In this document: one piece after another, positions 28,252 to 37,338 of the stretch
Layout: each line of letters begins with the position of its first letter
Position numbering within the stretch: the stretch's first letter is position 1
DNA from: an uncultured Clostridium sp.
Lineage (GTDB): Bacteria; Bacillota; Clostridia; TANB77; CAG-508
NCBI GenBank assembly: GCA_900552555.1
Contig: URZW01000002.1
Coordinates: 62,001-126,000 of the forward strand
Direction: 5' to 3'
Length of the DNA: 64,000 nt
Position numbers and translations under genes: made by a program
The notes under the pieces: model-generated
The model's input: the letters and a program-made list of their open reading frames with translations, nothing else
The model's database searches: none
Told to the model about the DNA's origin: nothing

Positions 28252-29487
28252 ATGTGGGGAAATATAGCAATAGCATTTATACTGGCATTTGTAGTAACAT
28301 TTGTAACTACACCATACACAATGAAAATTGCAAAAAAAATAGGAGCAATAGATGTACCAAAAGATGAAAGAAGAGCACACAAAAGAACAATGCCAAAATT
28401 TGGTGGACCAGCAGTAATATTAGGATTTTTAGTTTCAACAATTTATTTATTAATTGTAATGAGCATAGAAAATTCAATAAATCTATTTGGTGTACAAGAA
28501 TACTGGAAAAAACTATTAGGATTTTTAGCAGGAATATTGATAATTTCAGCATTTTGTATAGTTGATGATATAAAAACCATAAAACCATTAACAAAATTAA
28601 CAGGACAAATATTAGGTGCAATATGTATTGTAGCAGCTGGAATAAGAATAGATGGAATAACATTACCATTTTTAAATTTTCCAGAGATGCATGAAATCAC
28701 ATCAGTACTACTAACATTAGCCTGGATAATAATTGTAACAAATGCAATAAACTTAATAGATGGTTTAGATGGACTATCATCAGGAATATCAGTAATATCA
28801 GCACTTTCATTATTAGTAATATTTGTATTAAATGGATCATCATTAATATCAATAGTACTAATAACAGCACTAGCAGGAGCATTAGTAGGATTTTTACCAT
28901 TTAATTTTACACCAGCTAAAACATTTATAGGAGATACAGGCTCAAACTTTTTAGGATTCTCATTAGCAGTAATCTCAATATTAGGGTCAGCTAAAACATA
29001 TACAGCGGCAGTAATTGTATTACCACTTATTGTTTTGGGACTACCAATATTTGATACGGTTTGGGCAATAATAAGAAGATTAATAAAAGGAAAATCAATA
29101 AAAGCAGTATTCAAAGCAGATAAAGGACATTTACATCACAGGTTAGTTGCAAAAGGATTTAGCCAAAAACAAGCAGTTCTTATTTTATATGGAATAAGTG
29201 CAATATTTGGAATGTTTGCAGTAATATTATGTGACAGTGGAATTTGGAAAGCATTATCATTCTTATTAATTATGATAGTTGCAGTTGCATTAGGATATAA
29301 GAATTTTTCTGTTGAAAGAACAGGAAATGAACAATATGAATGTACTCAATGTAAGTATATTTATAATCCAAAGTTTGGAAATGAAAAAGCAGGAATTGCA
29401 AAGGGAACAAAGTTTGATGATTTACCAGAGGATTGGGTTTGCCCAGTTTGTGGTGAAGGTAAGGATATGTTCCAAATTCATGAATGA
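28252..29487 (+). CDS. WecA/TagO-type polyprenyl-phosphate glycosyltransferase fused to rubredoxin
   Basis: 411 residues. Residues 1 to about 350 are a polytopic transferase of the MraY/WecA family that loads a sugar-1-phosphate on undecaprenyl phosphate: DERRAHKRTMPKFGG, VDDIKTIKPL, NLIDGLDGLSSG, FIGDTGSNFLGF, and the WecA/TagO-type DKGHLHHRLV. After the last helix (SFLLIMIVAVALGY), residues about 362-411 are a complete rubredoxin: YECTQCKYIYNP, GTKFDDLPEDWVCPVCG, with iron-binding Cys at about 364, 367, 397 and 400. One continuous frame; no internal start with a ribosome site for a separate rubredoxin. An envelope teichoic-acid or polysaccharide role is likely; the role of the rubredoxin tail is unknown. 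Confidence 0.9.
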   Translation: MWGNIAIAFILAFVVTFVTTPYTMKIAKKIGAIDVPKDERRAHKRTMPKFGGPAVILGFLVSTIYLLIVMSIENSINLFGVQEYWKKLLGFLAGILIISAFCIVDDIKTIKPLTKLTGQILGAICIVAAGIRIDGITLPFLNFPEMHEITSVLLTLAWIIIVTNAINLIDGLDGLSSGISVISALSLLVIFVLNGSSLISIVLITALAGALVGFLPFNFTPAKTFIGDTGSNFLGFSLAVISILGSAKTYTAAVIVLPLIVLGLPIFDTVWAIIRRLIKGKSIKAVFKADKGHLHHRLVAKGFSQKQAVLILYGISAIFGMFAVILCDSGIWKALSFLLIMIVAVALGYKNFSVERTGNEQYECTQCKYIYNPKFGNEKAGIAKGTKFDDLPEDWVCPVCGEGKDMFQIHE

Positions 29488-29610
29488 GTTGAAAAATAAT
29501 TACAATTTTGGGCTACGGCAAATTTTATTTAAAATGCGGTTACATACAAACGTATGTGCCCTTGCTTTTTAAATAAAATTTTTCTTGCCAAAATTTAATT
29601 CTTTTCCAAC
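29488..29610. repeat. nested long-hairpin intergenic element
   Basis: Outer imperfect arms (GTTGAAAAATAAT... at 29488 and ...ATTCTTTTCCAAC ending 29610), inner arms AAATTTTATTTAAAA/TTTTAAATAAAATTT, and a central ACATA-AAACG-TATGT hairpin. GC is raised in the centre. Same style as the 2.9 kb element but different sequence. Confidence 0.55.
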
Positions 29611-29639
29611 CTTAAATATAAGAAAGGACAGGTAATTAA

Positions 29640-30527
29640 ATGCAAGACAAAATAATGAAATTTTTAGCATATGATGGAAAGATATCAGTAGTATGCGCAA
29701 GTACAACAGAACTTGTAGAAGAAGCAAGAAAAATACATGATTTAAGCCCAGTAGCAACAGCAGCATTTGGACGTTTACTTACAATTTCAGCAATAATGGG
29801 AAATGAAATGAAAAGTAAAGAAGACAAATTAACAGTTCAAATGAAAGGAAATGGACCACTTGGAACAATGCTTGTAACATCAGACAACTTCCCAATAGTA
29901 AAAGGATATGTAGCAAATCCAGTTGTAGACTTACCATTAAATGATATGGGAAAATTAGATGTAGGCGGAGCAGTTGGAAATGCCGGATTCATAAATGTTA
30001 TAAAAGACATTGGATTGAAAGAACCATATGTTGGAATATGTCCACTAATTTCAGGAGAAATAGCAGAAGACTTTGCAGAATATTTTGCAAAATCAGAGCA
30101 AAAAAATACAGCAGTTGCTTTAGGTGTTCTAGTAGATAAAAACGGAGTTAAATCAGCTGGAGGATATATAATCACACCAATGCCAGATGCAACAGATGAA
30201 GAAATATCAAAAATAGAACAATCAATATTTAAAGCAGGTGCAATTTCAAAAATGTTAGATAAAAATATGACATTATTAGAAATAGCAAAAGCAGTAACAG
30301 GTGATGAAAATGTTCAATTAATCGAAGAAAATATAACACCAGTATATGAATGTGACTGTTCAAAAGAGCACATGGAAGATGGACTTGCAACATTAGATAA
30401 AGATGTTTTAAAAGAAATGATTGAAGAAGATGGAAAAGCCGAATTGGTTTGCCACTTTTGCAATAAAAAATATGAATTTTCTAAGGAAGAATTAGAAGAT
30501 ATATTAGAAAAAAATAAAAATAATTAA
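29640..30527 (+). CDS. hslO: redox-regulated chaperone Hsp33
   Basis: 295 residues. The N-terminal substrate domain is recognisable by ATAAFGRLLTISAIMG, GNGPLGTMLVT and VGNAGFINVIKD; the C-terminal redox switch has CDC (YECDCSKEHM) and CHFC (LVCHFCNKKY), the four zinc-binding cysteines that release zinc on oxidation. The protein protects unfolded proteins during oxidative stress. Good AAAGGA ribosome site. Monocistronic, following the hairpin element. Confidence 0.95.
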   Translation: MQDKIMKFLAYDGKISVVCASTTELVEEARKIHDLSPVATAAFGRLLTISAIMGNEMKSKEDKLTVQMKGNGPLGTMLVTSDNFPIVKGYVANPVVDLPLNDMGKLDVGGAVGNAGFINVIKDIGLKEPYVGICPLISGEIAEDFAEYFAKSEQKNTAVALGVLVDKNGVKSAGGYIITPMPDATDEEISKIEQSIFKAGAISKMLDKNMTLLEIAKAVTGDENVQLIEENITPVYECDCSKEHMEDGLATLDKDVLKEMIEEDGKAELVCHFCNKKYEFSKEELEDILEKNKNN

Positions 30528-30618
30528 AGTGTTCGCTTGTTTTTTACACATAAATGTTGTATATTAGTGAACATAGGAAATGAGATAAAAAGTTAACCAA
30601 AAAAGGAGAGAATAAAAA

Positions 30619-31545
30619 ATGGAAAATAAAGTATTAATATTTGGACACAAAAACCCAGACACAGACACAATTTGTTCTGCAATGGTAAAAGAAATTTTAT
30701 ACAAAAAAAATGGATGCGAAAAATCAAAAGCAGTAAGATTAGGAAATGTAAATAAAGAAACACAATATGTTTTAAATTATTTAGGATTAAAAGCACCAGA
30801 ATTAATAGAAAAAGTTGAAGAAGGACAAGAAGTAATATTAGTAGACCACAATGAATTTAATCAAAGTGTAGAAGGAATAGAAAAAGCAAAAATTTTAGAA
30901 GTAGTAGACCACCACAGAATTGCAAACTTTGAAACATCAGAGCCACTATATTACACAGCAAGACCATTTGGATGTACATCAACAATTTTATACAAAGAGT
31001 TTAAAAATAGAAATATAGAAATCGAAAAAACAGAAGCAATATTAATGGCAAGTGCAATAATTTCTGATACATTATTATTAAAATCACCAACAACAACTGA
31101 CCATGACAGAAAAGCATTAGAAGAATTAGGAAAAATAGCAGGAATAAATGTAGAAGAATATGGACTAGAAATGTTAAAAGCAGGAACAGATTTAGACGAT
31201 TTTTCAGCAGAAGAATTAATAAATTTAGATGCTAAAAGTTTAGACAAAGACGGAACAAAATTTGTTATAGCACAAGTAAATACTGTAAGCATTGAAGATG
31301 TTTTAAAGAGACAAAATGAATTAGAAGATGCAATAAACAAAGCAATTGAAGAAAAAGGTTTATCATTATTTGTATTAGCAATAACAGATATACTAAACAG
31401 CAATTCAGAAATCATTGCATTAGGAACAAAAAAAGATGCAGTTGAAAAAGCATTTGAAAAAAAATTAGAGAACAACAGAGCTTTCTTAGAAGGTGTTGTT
31501 TCAAGAAAGAAACAATTGCTACCATTTATTGATAAAAATATATAG
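30619..31545 (+). CDS. ppaC: manganese-dependent inorganic pyrophosphatase
   Basis: 308 residues, family II (DHH) pyrophosphatase. Signatures: FGHKNPDTDTICSAM (first metal ligands), VDHNEFNQS, VDHHRIANF (DHH motif), and the C-terminal RKKQLLPFIDK that closes on pyrophosphate. It hydrolyses PPi to drive biosynthesis. Start ATG after AAAAGGAGAG. Terminates in a good hairpin at 31571. Confidence 0.95.
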   Translation: MENKVLIFGHKNPDTDTICSAMVKEILYKKNGCEKSKAVRLGNVNKETQYVLNYLGLKAPELIEKVEEGQEVILVDHNEFNQSVEGIEKAKILEVVDHHRIANFETSEPLYYTARPFGCTSTILYKEFKNRNIEIEKTEAILMASAIISDTLLLKSPTTTDHDRKALEELGKIAGINVEEYGLEMLKAGTDLDDFSAEELINLDAKSLDKDGTKFVIAQVNTVSIEDVLKRQNELEDAINKAIEEKGLSLFVLAITDILNSNSEIIALGTKKDAVEKAFEKKLENNRAFLEGVVSRKKQLLPFIDKNI

Positions 31546-31570
31546 TAATGAATAAAATATATTAACAAAA

Positions 31571-31627
31571 GAAAAAATGAGGTATGGTTATTTATAGCCG
31601 AAACACCTCATTTTTAAGCTTTTTTTA
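31571..31627 (+). terminator. terminator of ppaC
   Basis: AAAAATGAGGT and ACCTCATTTTT arms followed by AAGCTTTTTTT. Confidence 0.8.
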
Positions 31628-31655
31628 CATCTATTTTCTGCAGTTCCGTAAGGGG

Positions 31656-31684
31656 TTGACAAATTTGTAAAAAAAATGTATACT
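31656..31684 (+). promoter_or_regulatory. promoter of the NlpC/P60 gene
   Basis: TTGACA (31656-31661), exact 17-base spacer, TATACT (31679-31684). Confidence 0.75.
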
Positions 31685-31733
31685 AAAGAACGTATTTTGG
31701 CAGAAGAAATATAATAATATAAGGAGTAAAAAA

Positions 31734-33143
31734 ATGAAAATAAAACTAAATATAAAAAGCATAATATTCATGGCAATAATATCAATAGCAAGTTTGCTTT
31801 TTATAAACATAAGCTTTGCAGCAAATACAGGAAAGGTCATAGTCGAAACAGCAAAACTTAGGGAACAGGCAAATACAGACTCTAAAGTATTAGAATTAGC
31901 ATCACAAGGAGACGAAGTAGAAATTCTAAATGAAGAAGACCAATGGTACAAAGTAAAATACAAAAAAACAACAGGATATGTAAGAAAAGACCTAATAAAA
32001 GTAGATAACAAAGAAGCTGCAAACACAACAAATAAAAACGAAAAAATAAACGAAACAAAAGAAAATACAACAAAAAATACAATTGAAAACTCTACTGAAA
32101 ATACACAAGTAGAAAACAGCAAAACAACAGAAAATAATACAACAGAAACAACAAATGAAACATCAGAACAAAATACAGAAGAAATTGTTAAAAACCAAAA
32201 ATACAAAATAACAGAAAATGTAAAAATAAAAGTAATACCACTAATAAGTTCAATAGAACTTGAAGAGGTAAAAAAAGATGATGAAGTAGAAGTTGTAGAA
32301 ATCTTAAATGACTGGGTAAAAGTAAAAACATCAAGTGAAAAAGAAGGATGGATAAGAAAAGAAAAATTAACAACTATAAAACCACAAACTGCCAATACAG
32401 AAAATACAACAACTAATACAACAGAATCAACAAATACAGAACAAACATCAACACAAAATCAAACACAAACACAACAAACAAATAAAACAATGTATGTAAA
32501 TGTACAATCTGCAAATTTAAGACAAAAAGCAGATAAAACATCACAAGTATTAAAAACTTTAACACAAAATACAAAAGTTACTGTAACATCAAGTGAAAAT
32601 GGATGGGCATATATAGATGTAAATGGAACAAAAGGATATATTTCAGAAAATTTATTAACAGCAACACAAAAAGAAACTTCAAGAAGTGGATTAACAACAA
32701 GGGAACAATCAATAAATACAACAAATCAAACAAAAACAACAAATACAACAAAATCTAAATCTGTAACAGAATCAACATCAACATCACAATCTGGAAGTTC
32801 AGTTGTATCATATGCGCAACAATTTTTAGGATGTAAATATGTATATGGTGGAACATCACCAAATGGATTTGACTGTTCAGGATTTACACAATATGTATAT
32901 AAACATTTTGGAGTAATTTTAAACAGAACAGCAGCAGCTCAATATAGTAATGGGCAATCTGTAACAAGCTTACAAGCAGGAGATTTAGTAATGTTTGGAA
33001 AAGCAGGAATAAATCATGTTGGAATATATATCGGGGGAAATACATTCATACATGCAGCAAATCCAAGTCAAGGAGTAAGAACTGACTCAATGTCAACAGG
33101 ATACTATAAAACAAATTATGTAGGTGCAAAAAGAATCTTTTAA
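31734..33143 (+). CDS. secreted SH3b/NlpC-P60 peptidoglycan hydrolase
   Basis: 469 residues. A signal peptide (hydrophobic to about residue 27, cleavage near SFA-ANT) is followed by three bacterial SH3 domains (about 30-85, 150-210, 250-310) separated by Asn/Thr/Glu-rich linkers, and a C-terminal NlpC/P60 cysteine peptidase. The catalytic Cys is in GFDCSGF (about 381), the His in INHVGIYIG and the third residue in FIHAAN. Such enzymes cut the D-Glu to diamino-acid bond in cell-wall peptides during growth or cell separation. Confidence 0.95.
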   Translation: MKIKLNIKSIIFMAIISIASLLFINISFAANTGKVIVETAKLREQANTDSKVLELASQGDEVEILNEEDQWYKVKYKKTTGYVRKDLIKVDNKEAANTTNKNEKINETKENTTKNTIENSTENTQVENSKTTENNTTETTNETSEQNTEEIVKNQKYKITENVKIKVIPLISSIELEEVKKDDEVEVVEILNDWVKVKTSSEKEGWIRKEKLTTIKPQTANTENTTTNTTESTNTEQTSTQNQTQTQQTNKTMYVNVQSANLRQKADKTSQVLKTLTQNTKVTVTSSENGWAYIDVNGTKGYISENLLTATQKETSRSGLTTREQSINTTNQTKTTNTTKSKSVTESTSTSQSGSSVVSYAQQFLGCKYVYGGTSPNGFDCSGFTQYVYKHFGVILNRTAAAQYSNGQSVTSLQAGDLVMFGKAGINHVGIYIGGNTFIHAANPSQGVRTDSMSTGYYKTNYVGAKRIF

Positions 33144-35070
33144 ATAATAAAAGCAATTATAGGAGGTAATATTGAAAAGACCAATTTTAGTTGCAATTAT
33201 AGGATATATAATAGGTATAATAGTGGGACTATACTTGAATATAAGTATAGTTCCATTTTGTATTTTGATAATTGCAATACATCTAATTTATAAGAAAAAA
33301 TTAAATAAAAAAAGAAAACATCAAAAATTAAAATTATTTTCAATAAAAAGATATTTTAGGTATATCAAGATATTTATTAATTCAAAAGTCATATTATTAA
33401 TAATTATAACATCAATAATTTCAAATACTTTAGTCTTAATTCAAAATCATAAATATGAAAAAATCTATGATGAATTATCAAAAAGAGAAAATTTAACATT
33501 AACTGGAATAATTATAAGCAATAAAGAAGAGAAACAGTATTACAATAAGTACAAAATTGAAACTAAATTAAAAAATAAAAATTATAGATTTTATATAATG
33601 ACAGATAAAAAATTAAAACTAGAATATGGAGATAAAATACAATTAAATGGAGAGTATAAAAAACCAGAAAAACAAAGGAATTATAAGGGTTTTGATTATT
33701 CAAAGTATTTAAAACAATTAAAAATTTATGGAACCATAAAATGTTCAAAAATTGAACTTATAAAACACAATCAAACAAATAAAATATTTCAAATATCTAA
33801 TCAAATATCAACAAAATTAATAAAAAATACAAAAAACATTTTTGATGAACAAACATCATCAATTTTATTAGGATTAATACTAGGATATAAAACGGACATA
33901 GATGAAAATACACAGGAAAATTTTAGAAACGCCAGTATGGCACATATTTTAGCTGTTTCTGGAATGCACATTGCTTATGTCATTCTAGGAATAAAAATAT
34001 TATTCAGTAGACTACTTGGAAAAAAGAATACATATATTTTCAGTATTTTTATATTAATATTTTATATGTTTATAACAAATTTTTCTCCATCTATTACAAG
34101 AGCAGGAATTATGGGAATTTTAATGTTAGTGTCAAAAATAATATATACCAAAAATAATACATACACATCAATGGCAATATCATTATTTTTTATTTTGATA
34201 TATAATCCATTTTTAATTTTAAATGCGGGACTGCAATTGTCATATGGTGGTGTTATAGGAATAGTTACTTTTAATAAAAATATAACTCAAATTTTATAAA
34301 ACATCAAAATAAAAAATAAAATTTATAAATATAAAATAAAACCAAGAATACAAAAAATTTTAGATAAAATAAAAGAAATTATATCAATTTCTATTTCAGT
34401 TCAATTATTTATACTTCCCATAATAATAGAAAATATGAATACCTTTAATCCATATTTTTTAATATCAAATTTAATTTTAAGTATTGCAATAGGACCAATT
34501 GTAATTATAGGTTTTCTATTTATGATTATTGTATTAATTAATTTCAAAACAGTAGATTTATTTTCAGGAATTATAAAATTAGGAATAAAAATACTAATTT
34601 TTATTTCTAATATAGGAAAACTTCAATTTTCAAAAATTTATATACCAACACCGAGTTTATTTTCAATTATTTTGTATTATTTAATAATAGGTACAATACT
34701 GTATATATATAAAGTTTATTTAGCTAAAAAACCAAATACAACGCAAATAAGGGTAAGAAATTTAATAGCTATTATAAAAATGCTAATAAGAAAAAATAAA
34801 CAAAAAATAAACAAAATATTTATGACAATAATTTTAGTAATTATTGTCATAAATATAATACCAAAAAATTTAAAGATTTACTTTATAGATGTGGGACAAG
34901 GTGATTCAACATTAATAGTAACACCAAAAAATAAAACAATTTTGATAGATGGGGGAGGGAGTAAAGATTATGATGTTGGAAAAAATACATTATTACCATA
35001 TTTATTAGACAGAGGTTATAATTCAATAGATTATGTGATTGCTAGTCATTTTGATAATGACCATATTGGG

Positions 35071-35073
35071 CGG
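35071..35073 (+). other. CGG frameshift site 3 (comEC)
   Basis: GGG CGG TTT in the zero frame; skipping C gives GGT TTA, restoring DNDHIGGLLYV. Confidence 0.75.
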
Positions 35074-35260
35074 TTTATTATATGTATTGCAAGAAATAAA
35101 AGTAAAAAATATAATAATAGGAAAGCAATATAAATCAAGTGAAAATTATAAAAAATTTCTGAAAATAGTAAAAGAAAAAAATATAAAAGTTAAAATAGTT
35201 GAAGCAGGACAAAGAATAAATATAGAAAACAACCTGTATTTTGATGTTTTGTGGCCAAGT

Positions 35261-35263
35261 CGG
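35261..35263 (+). other. CGG frameshift site 4 (comEC)
   Basis: AGT CGG AAG TAA in the zero frame; skipping C gives GGA AGT AAT ATG and the frame continues to NNNSLVCKLIF. Confidence 0.75.
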
Positions 35264-35447
35264 AAGTAATATGATTTCTGAAAATGCTATTAATAATAAT
35301 TCTTTAGTGTGCAAACTTATATTTAAAAAATTTTCTATGTTATTTACTGGTGATATTGAAGAAGTAGCAGAAAAAGCAATTTTGGATAAATATGGAAATG
35401 CAGGTAACCAGCTTTTTAATGCTACTGTTTTAAAAGTTGCACATCAT

Positions 35448-35450
35448 CGG
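35448..35450 (+). other. CGG frameshift site 5 (comEC)
   Basis: CAT CGG TTC TAA in the zero frame; skipping C gives GGT TCT AAA and restores the conserved metal-site motif AHHGS. Confidence 0.8.
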
Positions 35451-35683
35451 TTCTAAAACTTCGTCGACAAAAGAGTTTTTAAATGCAGTAAAACCGAAAT
35501 ATGCTGTAATTGGGGTAGGTGAAAACAATAAATTTGGACATCCATCAGATAGTACAATTCAGAATTTAATTGATATTAAAGTTAAAATTTATAGAACAGA
35601 TGAAATGGGAGAAATTATTTTAAAGACAAATGGGAAGGAAAAAATAAAAGTAGGTATTAATAATAATACAAAATAGAAAAAGC

Positions 35684-35892
35684 GAAAATAATTATTTAAA
35701 TACCTGTGAATTATATTTTTCATATTTTTCTCGGGTTCCCGACATAACGTTAACAAATTCTAATGTAAATACTCAAACAATACCCGAATACAGGACCCTT
35801 TTGAGTATTTACTTAAGAATTTGTAACACTATTTTGGTCACATTCGAAATATATTCAAAATATAATTCACAGGTATTTAAATAATTATTTTC
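35684..35892. repeat. inverted-ended element, copy A
   Basis: A perfect 35-bp terminal inverted repeat (35684-35718 with 35858-35892) encloses a structured interior with a second inverted pair (GTAAATACTCAAA / TTTGAGTATTTAC-like). The core bounded by ACCTGTGAATT...AATTCACAGGT is about 173 bp and is present again, in opposite orientation, at 45023-45194. No open frame. MITE-like or structured-RNA element; fills the 35677-35977 gap. Confidence 0.8.
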
Positions 35893-35977
35893 ACTTAACT
35901 ATAATGAGATTTCCTGTAATAGTATAAAATATGAAAAATCTGTAAATAATAAAAGAAAAAATTACGGAGGAAATCAT

Positions 35978-36583
35978 ATGAAAAAAATATGGATAATTTT
36001 ACTAAGCATTGCAATTATAATTATAGGTATTGGTCTAGGAATTTTTATTTATAACAACAATAAAAATACGAATAAACAAAGCAGTATAGTAGAAAATGAA
36101 ATAAACATTGTATCAGAAAAAGTAACAGACGAATGCACAGAAGAATATCAAAATAATGAAGAAATAGAAACAAATTCCCAAGAAGAAAAAATATCACCGA
36201 ATTGTCTGTTAATATTAAAGAAGTATTTTGAAGAGTGTAATCATACAATAAAAGAATATCTTGATGTTCCACAAGAACTAGTTAATGGAACAGAAGAGGA
36301 TTTAAAGAAAGAATATCCATATTGGCAAATAGAAAAATATTCAAGTAATGAAATAATTTTATATAAAGAATTTAACAGTAATTGTGGTCAGCATTTTGTG
36401 TTAAAAGAAGATGAAGGAAAAATTACTGTTTATAAAATAAATGAGAATAATGAAGAAGAGGTATATGAAAAAACTGAGATTTCAGTTGAGTATTTGTCTG
36501 AAACTGATAAAAATAAAATTCGTGAGGGCATTAAAGTTAATGGAATAGAAGAGCTTAATCAATTACTTGAAGATTTTGAATAA
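35978..36583 (+). CDS. membrane-anchored protein with BofC-like C-terminal domain
   Basis: 201 residues. One N-terminal transmembrane helix (about residues 4-28), a Glu/Asn-rich linker, then about 130 residues. Its end (EISVEYLSETDKNKIREGIKV, EELNQLLEDFE) matches the C-terminal domain of BofC, a forespore-secreted regulator of sigma-K processing. The BofC N-terminal domain is absent and replaced by ILKKYFEECNHTIKEYLDVP. Homologues occur in non-sporulating relatives, so a sporulation role is not assured. Ribosome site ACGGAGG. Confidence 0.65.
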   Translation: MKKIWIILLSIAIIIIGIGLGIFIYNNNKNTNKQSSIVENEINIVSEKVTDECTEEYQNNEEIETNSQEEKISPNCLLILKKYFEECNHTIKEYLDVPQELVNGTEEDLKKEYPYWQIEKYSSNEIILYKEFNSNCGQHFVLKEDEGKITVYKINENNEEEVYEKTEISVEYLSETDKNKIREGIKVNGIEELNQLLEDFE

Positions 36584-36602
36584 GAATAATATTATATTAA
36601 TT

Positions 36603-36642
36603 TAAAAATGTGTAATATCTGTTTGATATTACACATTTTTAA
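36603..36642. terminator. bidirectional terminator
   Basis: A perfect 16-bp stem (AAAAATGTGTAATATC with its complement), five-base loop, T run on both strands; between convergent genes. Confidence 0.9.
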
Positions 36643-36654
36643 ATTAATAAATTT

Positions 36655-37260
36655 TTATTTTTTCTTAAAACTCCATTTATCTTTAACCACAACATTTTTA
36701 GTTTCTTTATTCAAATCGCTTTTATCAATAAAACCACCTTGATACAAGCATTTGACATACATAACAAGAGAAAAAACAGTACAAACTAAAGCACAACAAT
36801 AAATGCCTAAATCTAAATATTCCCAAATTCCAGTAAGAGCAAGTTGTTTAATAAATAATGTAACAACAATCGCTAAATAAAACAAAACAGTTGCTAATTT
36901 ACCATACCATTTACTATAAACAACAACATCTTTTCCATAAAGGAAAGAAGCACCAACAACCATTATTAATTCTTTAAGAACAACAATAGCTAAAATCCAT
37001 ACAGGAATAATTTTTACACTAACTAAAGCAGCAAGTACAGAAATTTGAGTTAACTTATCTGCTAAAGGATCCATAAGCTTTCCAAAATTAGAAACTAAGT
37101 TAAATTTTCTAGCAATAAAACCATCTAAAACATCTGTCAATCCAGAAATAGTAAAAAATATAATTCCTAAAATATAATTTCCATCAAATATGGAATTTAA
37201 AATAATTGGTATAAATAGAAACCTTATAATTGTTAATATATTTGGTATATGTTTAAACAT
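36655..37260 (-). CDS. pgsA: CDP-diacylglycerol-glycerol-3-phosphate phosphatidyltransferase
   Basis: 201 residues, membrane protein. N-terminal MFKHIPNILTIIRFLFIP and the CDP-alcohol phosphotransferase motif DVLDGFIAR...GKLMDPLADK (DG, AR, G, D, D spacing intact) identify the enzyme making phosphatidylglycerol phosphate from CDP-diacylglycerol. Five to six membrane helices. The C-terminal basic tail (NVVVKDKWSFKKK) extends slightly beyond the usual end. Ribosome site AGGGAG. Confidence 0.92.
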   Translation of the reverse strand: MFKHIPNILTIIRFLFIPIILNSIFDGNYILGIIFFTISGLTDVLDGFIARKFNLVSNFGKLMDPLADKLTQISVLAALVSVKIIPVWILAIVVLKELIMVVGASFLYGKDVVVYSKWYGKLATVLFYLAIVVTLFIKQLALTGIWEYLDLGIYCCALVCTVFSLVMYVKCLYQGGFIDKSDLNKETKNVVVKDKWSFKKK

Positions 37261-37338
37261 CGTTTTTTACTCCCTTTTATTATACTTTTGTTACAGCTTA
37301 TTAGGTTAATACCTGAGCTGTAACATACATTTTTATTA

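Larger units (their letters stand above)
33172..35676 (+). pseudogene. comEC: competence protein ComEC with one in-frame TAA and three CGG +1 sites
   Basis: DNA-uptake channel homologue. TTG start at 33172 with AGGAGG six bases upstream. The N-terminal part and competence domain are intact (ASMAHILAVSGMHIAYVI, NAGLQLSYGGVIGIV). An in-frame TAA stands at 34297-34299, after which the same frame continues (NMNTFNPYFLISNL, DVGQGDSTLIVTP, GGGSKDYDVG). Three further breaks, at 35071, 35261 and 35448, are each an in-frame CGG. Skipping one base at each restores the metallo-beta-lactamase-like domain: ASHFDNDHIGGLL, LYFDVLWPSGSN and KVAHHGSKTSS, then VIGVGENNKFGHPSD. The TAA makes true inactivation possible; the three CGG sites match the pattern in intact-looking genes. 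Expected joined length is about 830 residues. Confidence 0.85.

Noticed and set aside
28443..29114. Long minus-strand open frame inside the glycosyltransferase gene, and similar long antisense frames (for example 1799-2164, 31631-32395, 47067-47603)
   Set aside because: They lie opposite strongly conserved genes, lack ribosome sites and have low-complexity Leu/Phe/Ile or Ser-rich translations expected from antisense of AT-rich codons.
34297..34299. TAA in comEC as a further recoding site or alternative genetic code
   Set aside because: All other genes end normally at TAA, TAG or TGA, and the codon is followed by the same frame; a point mutation or base error is enough.
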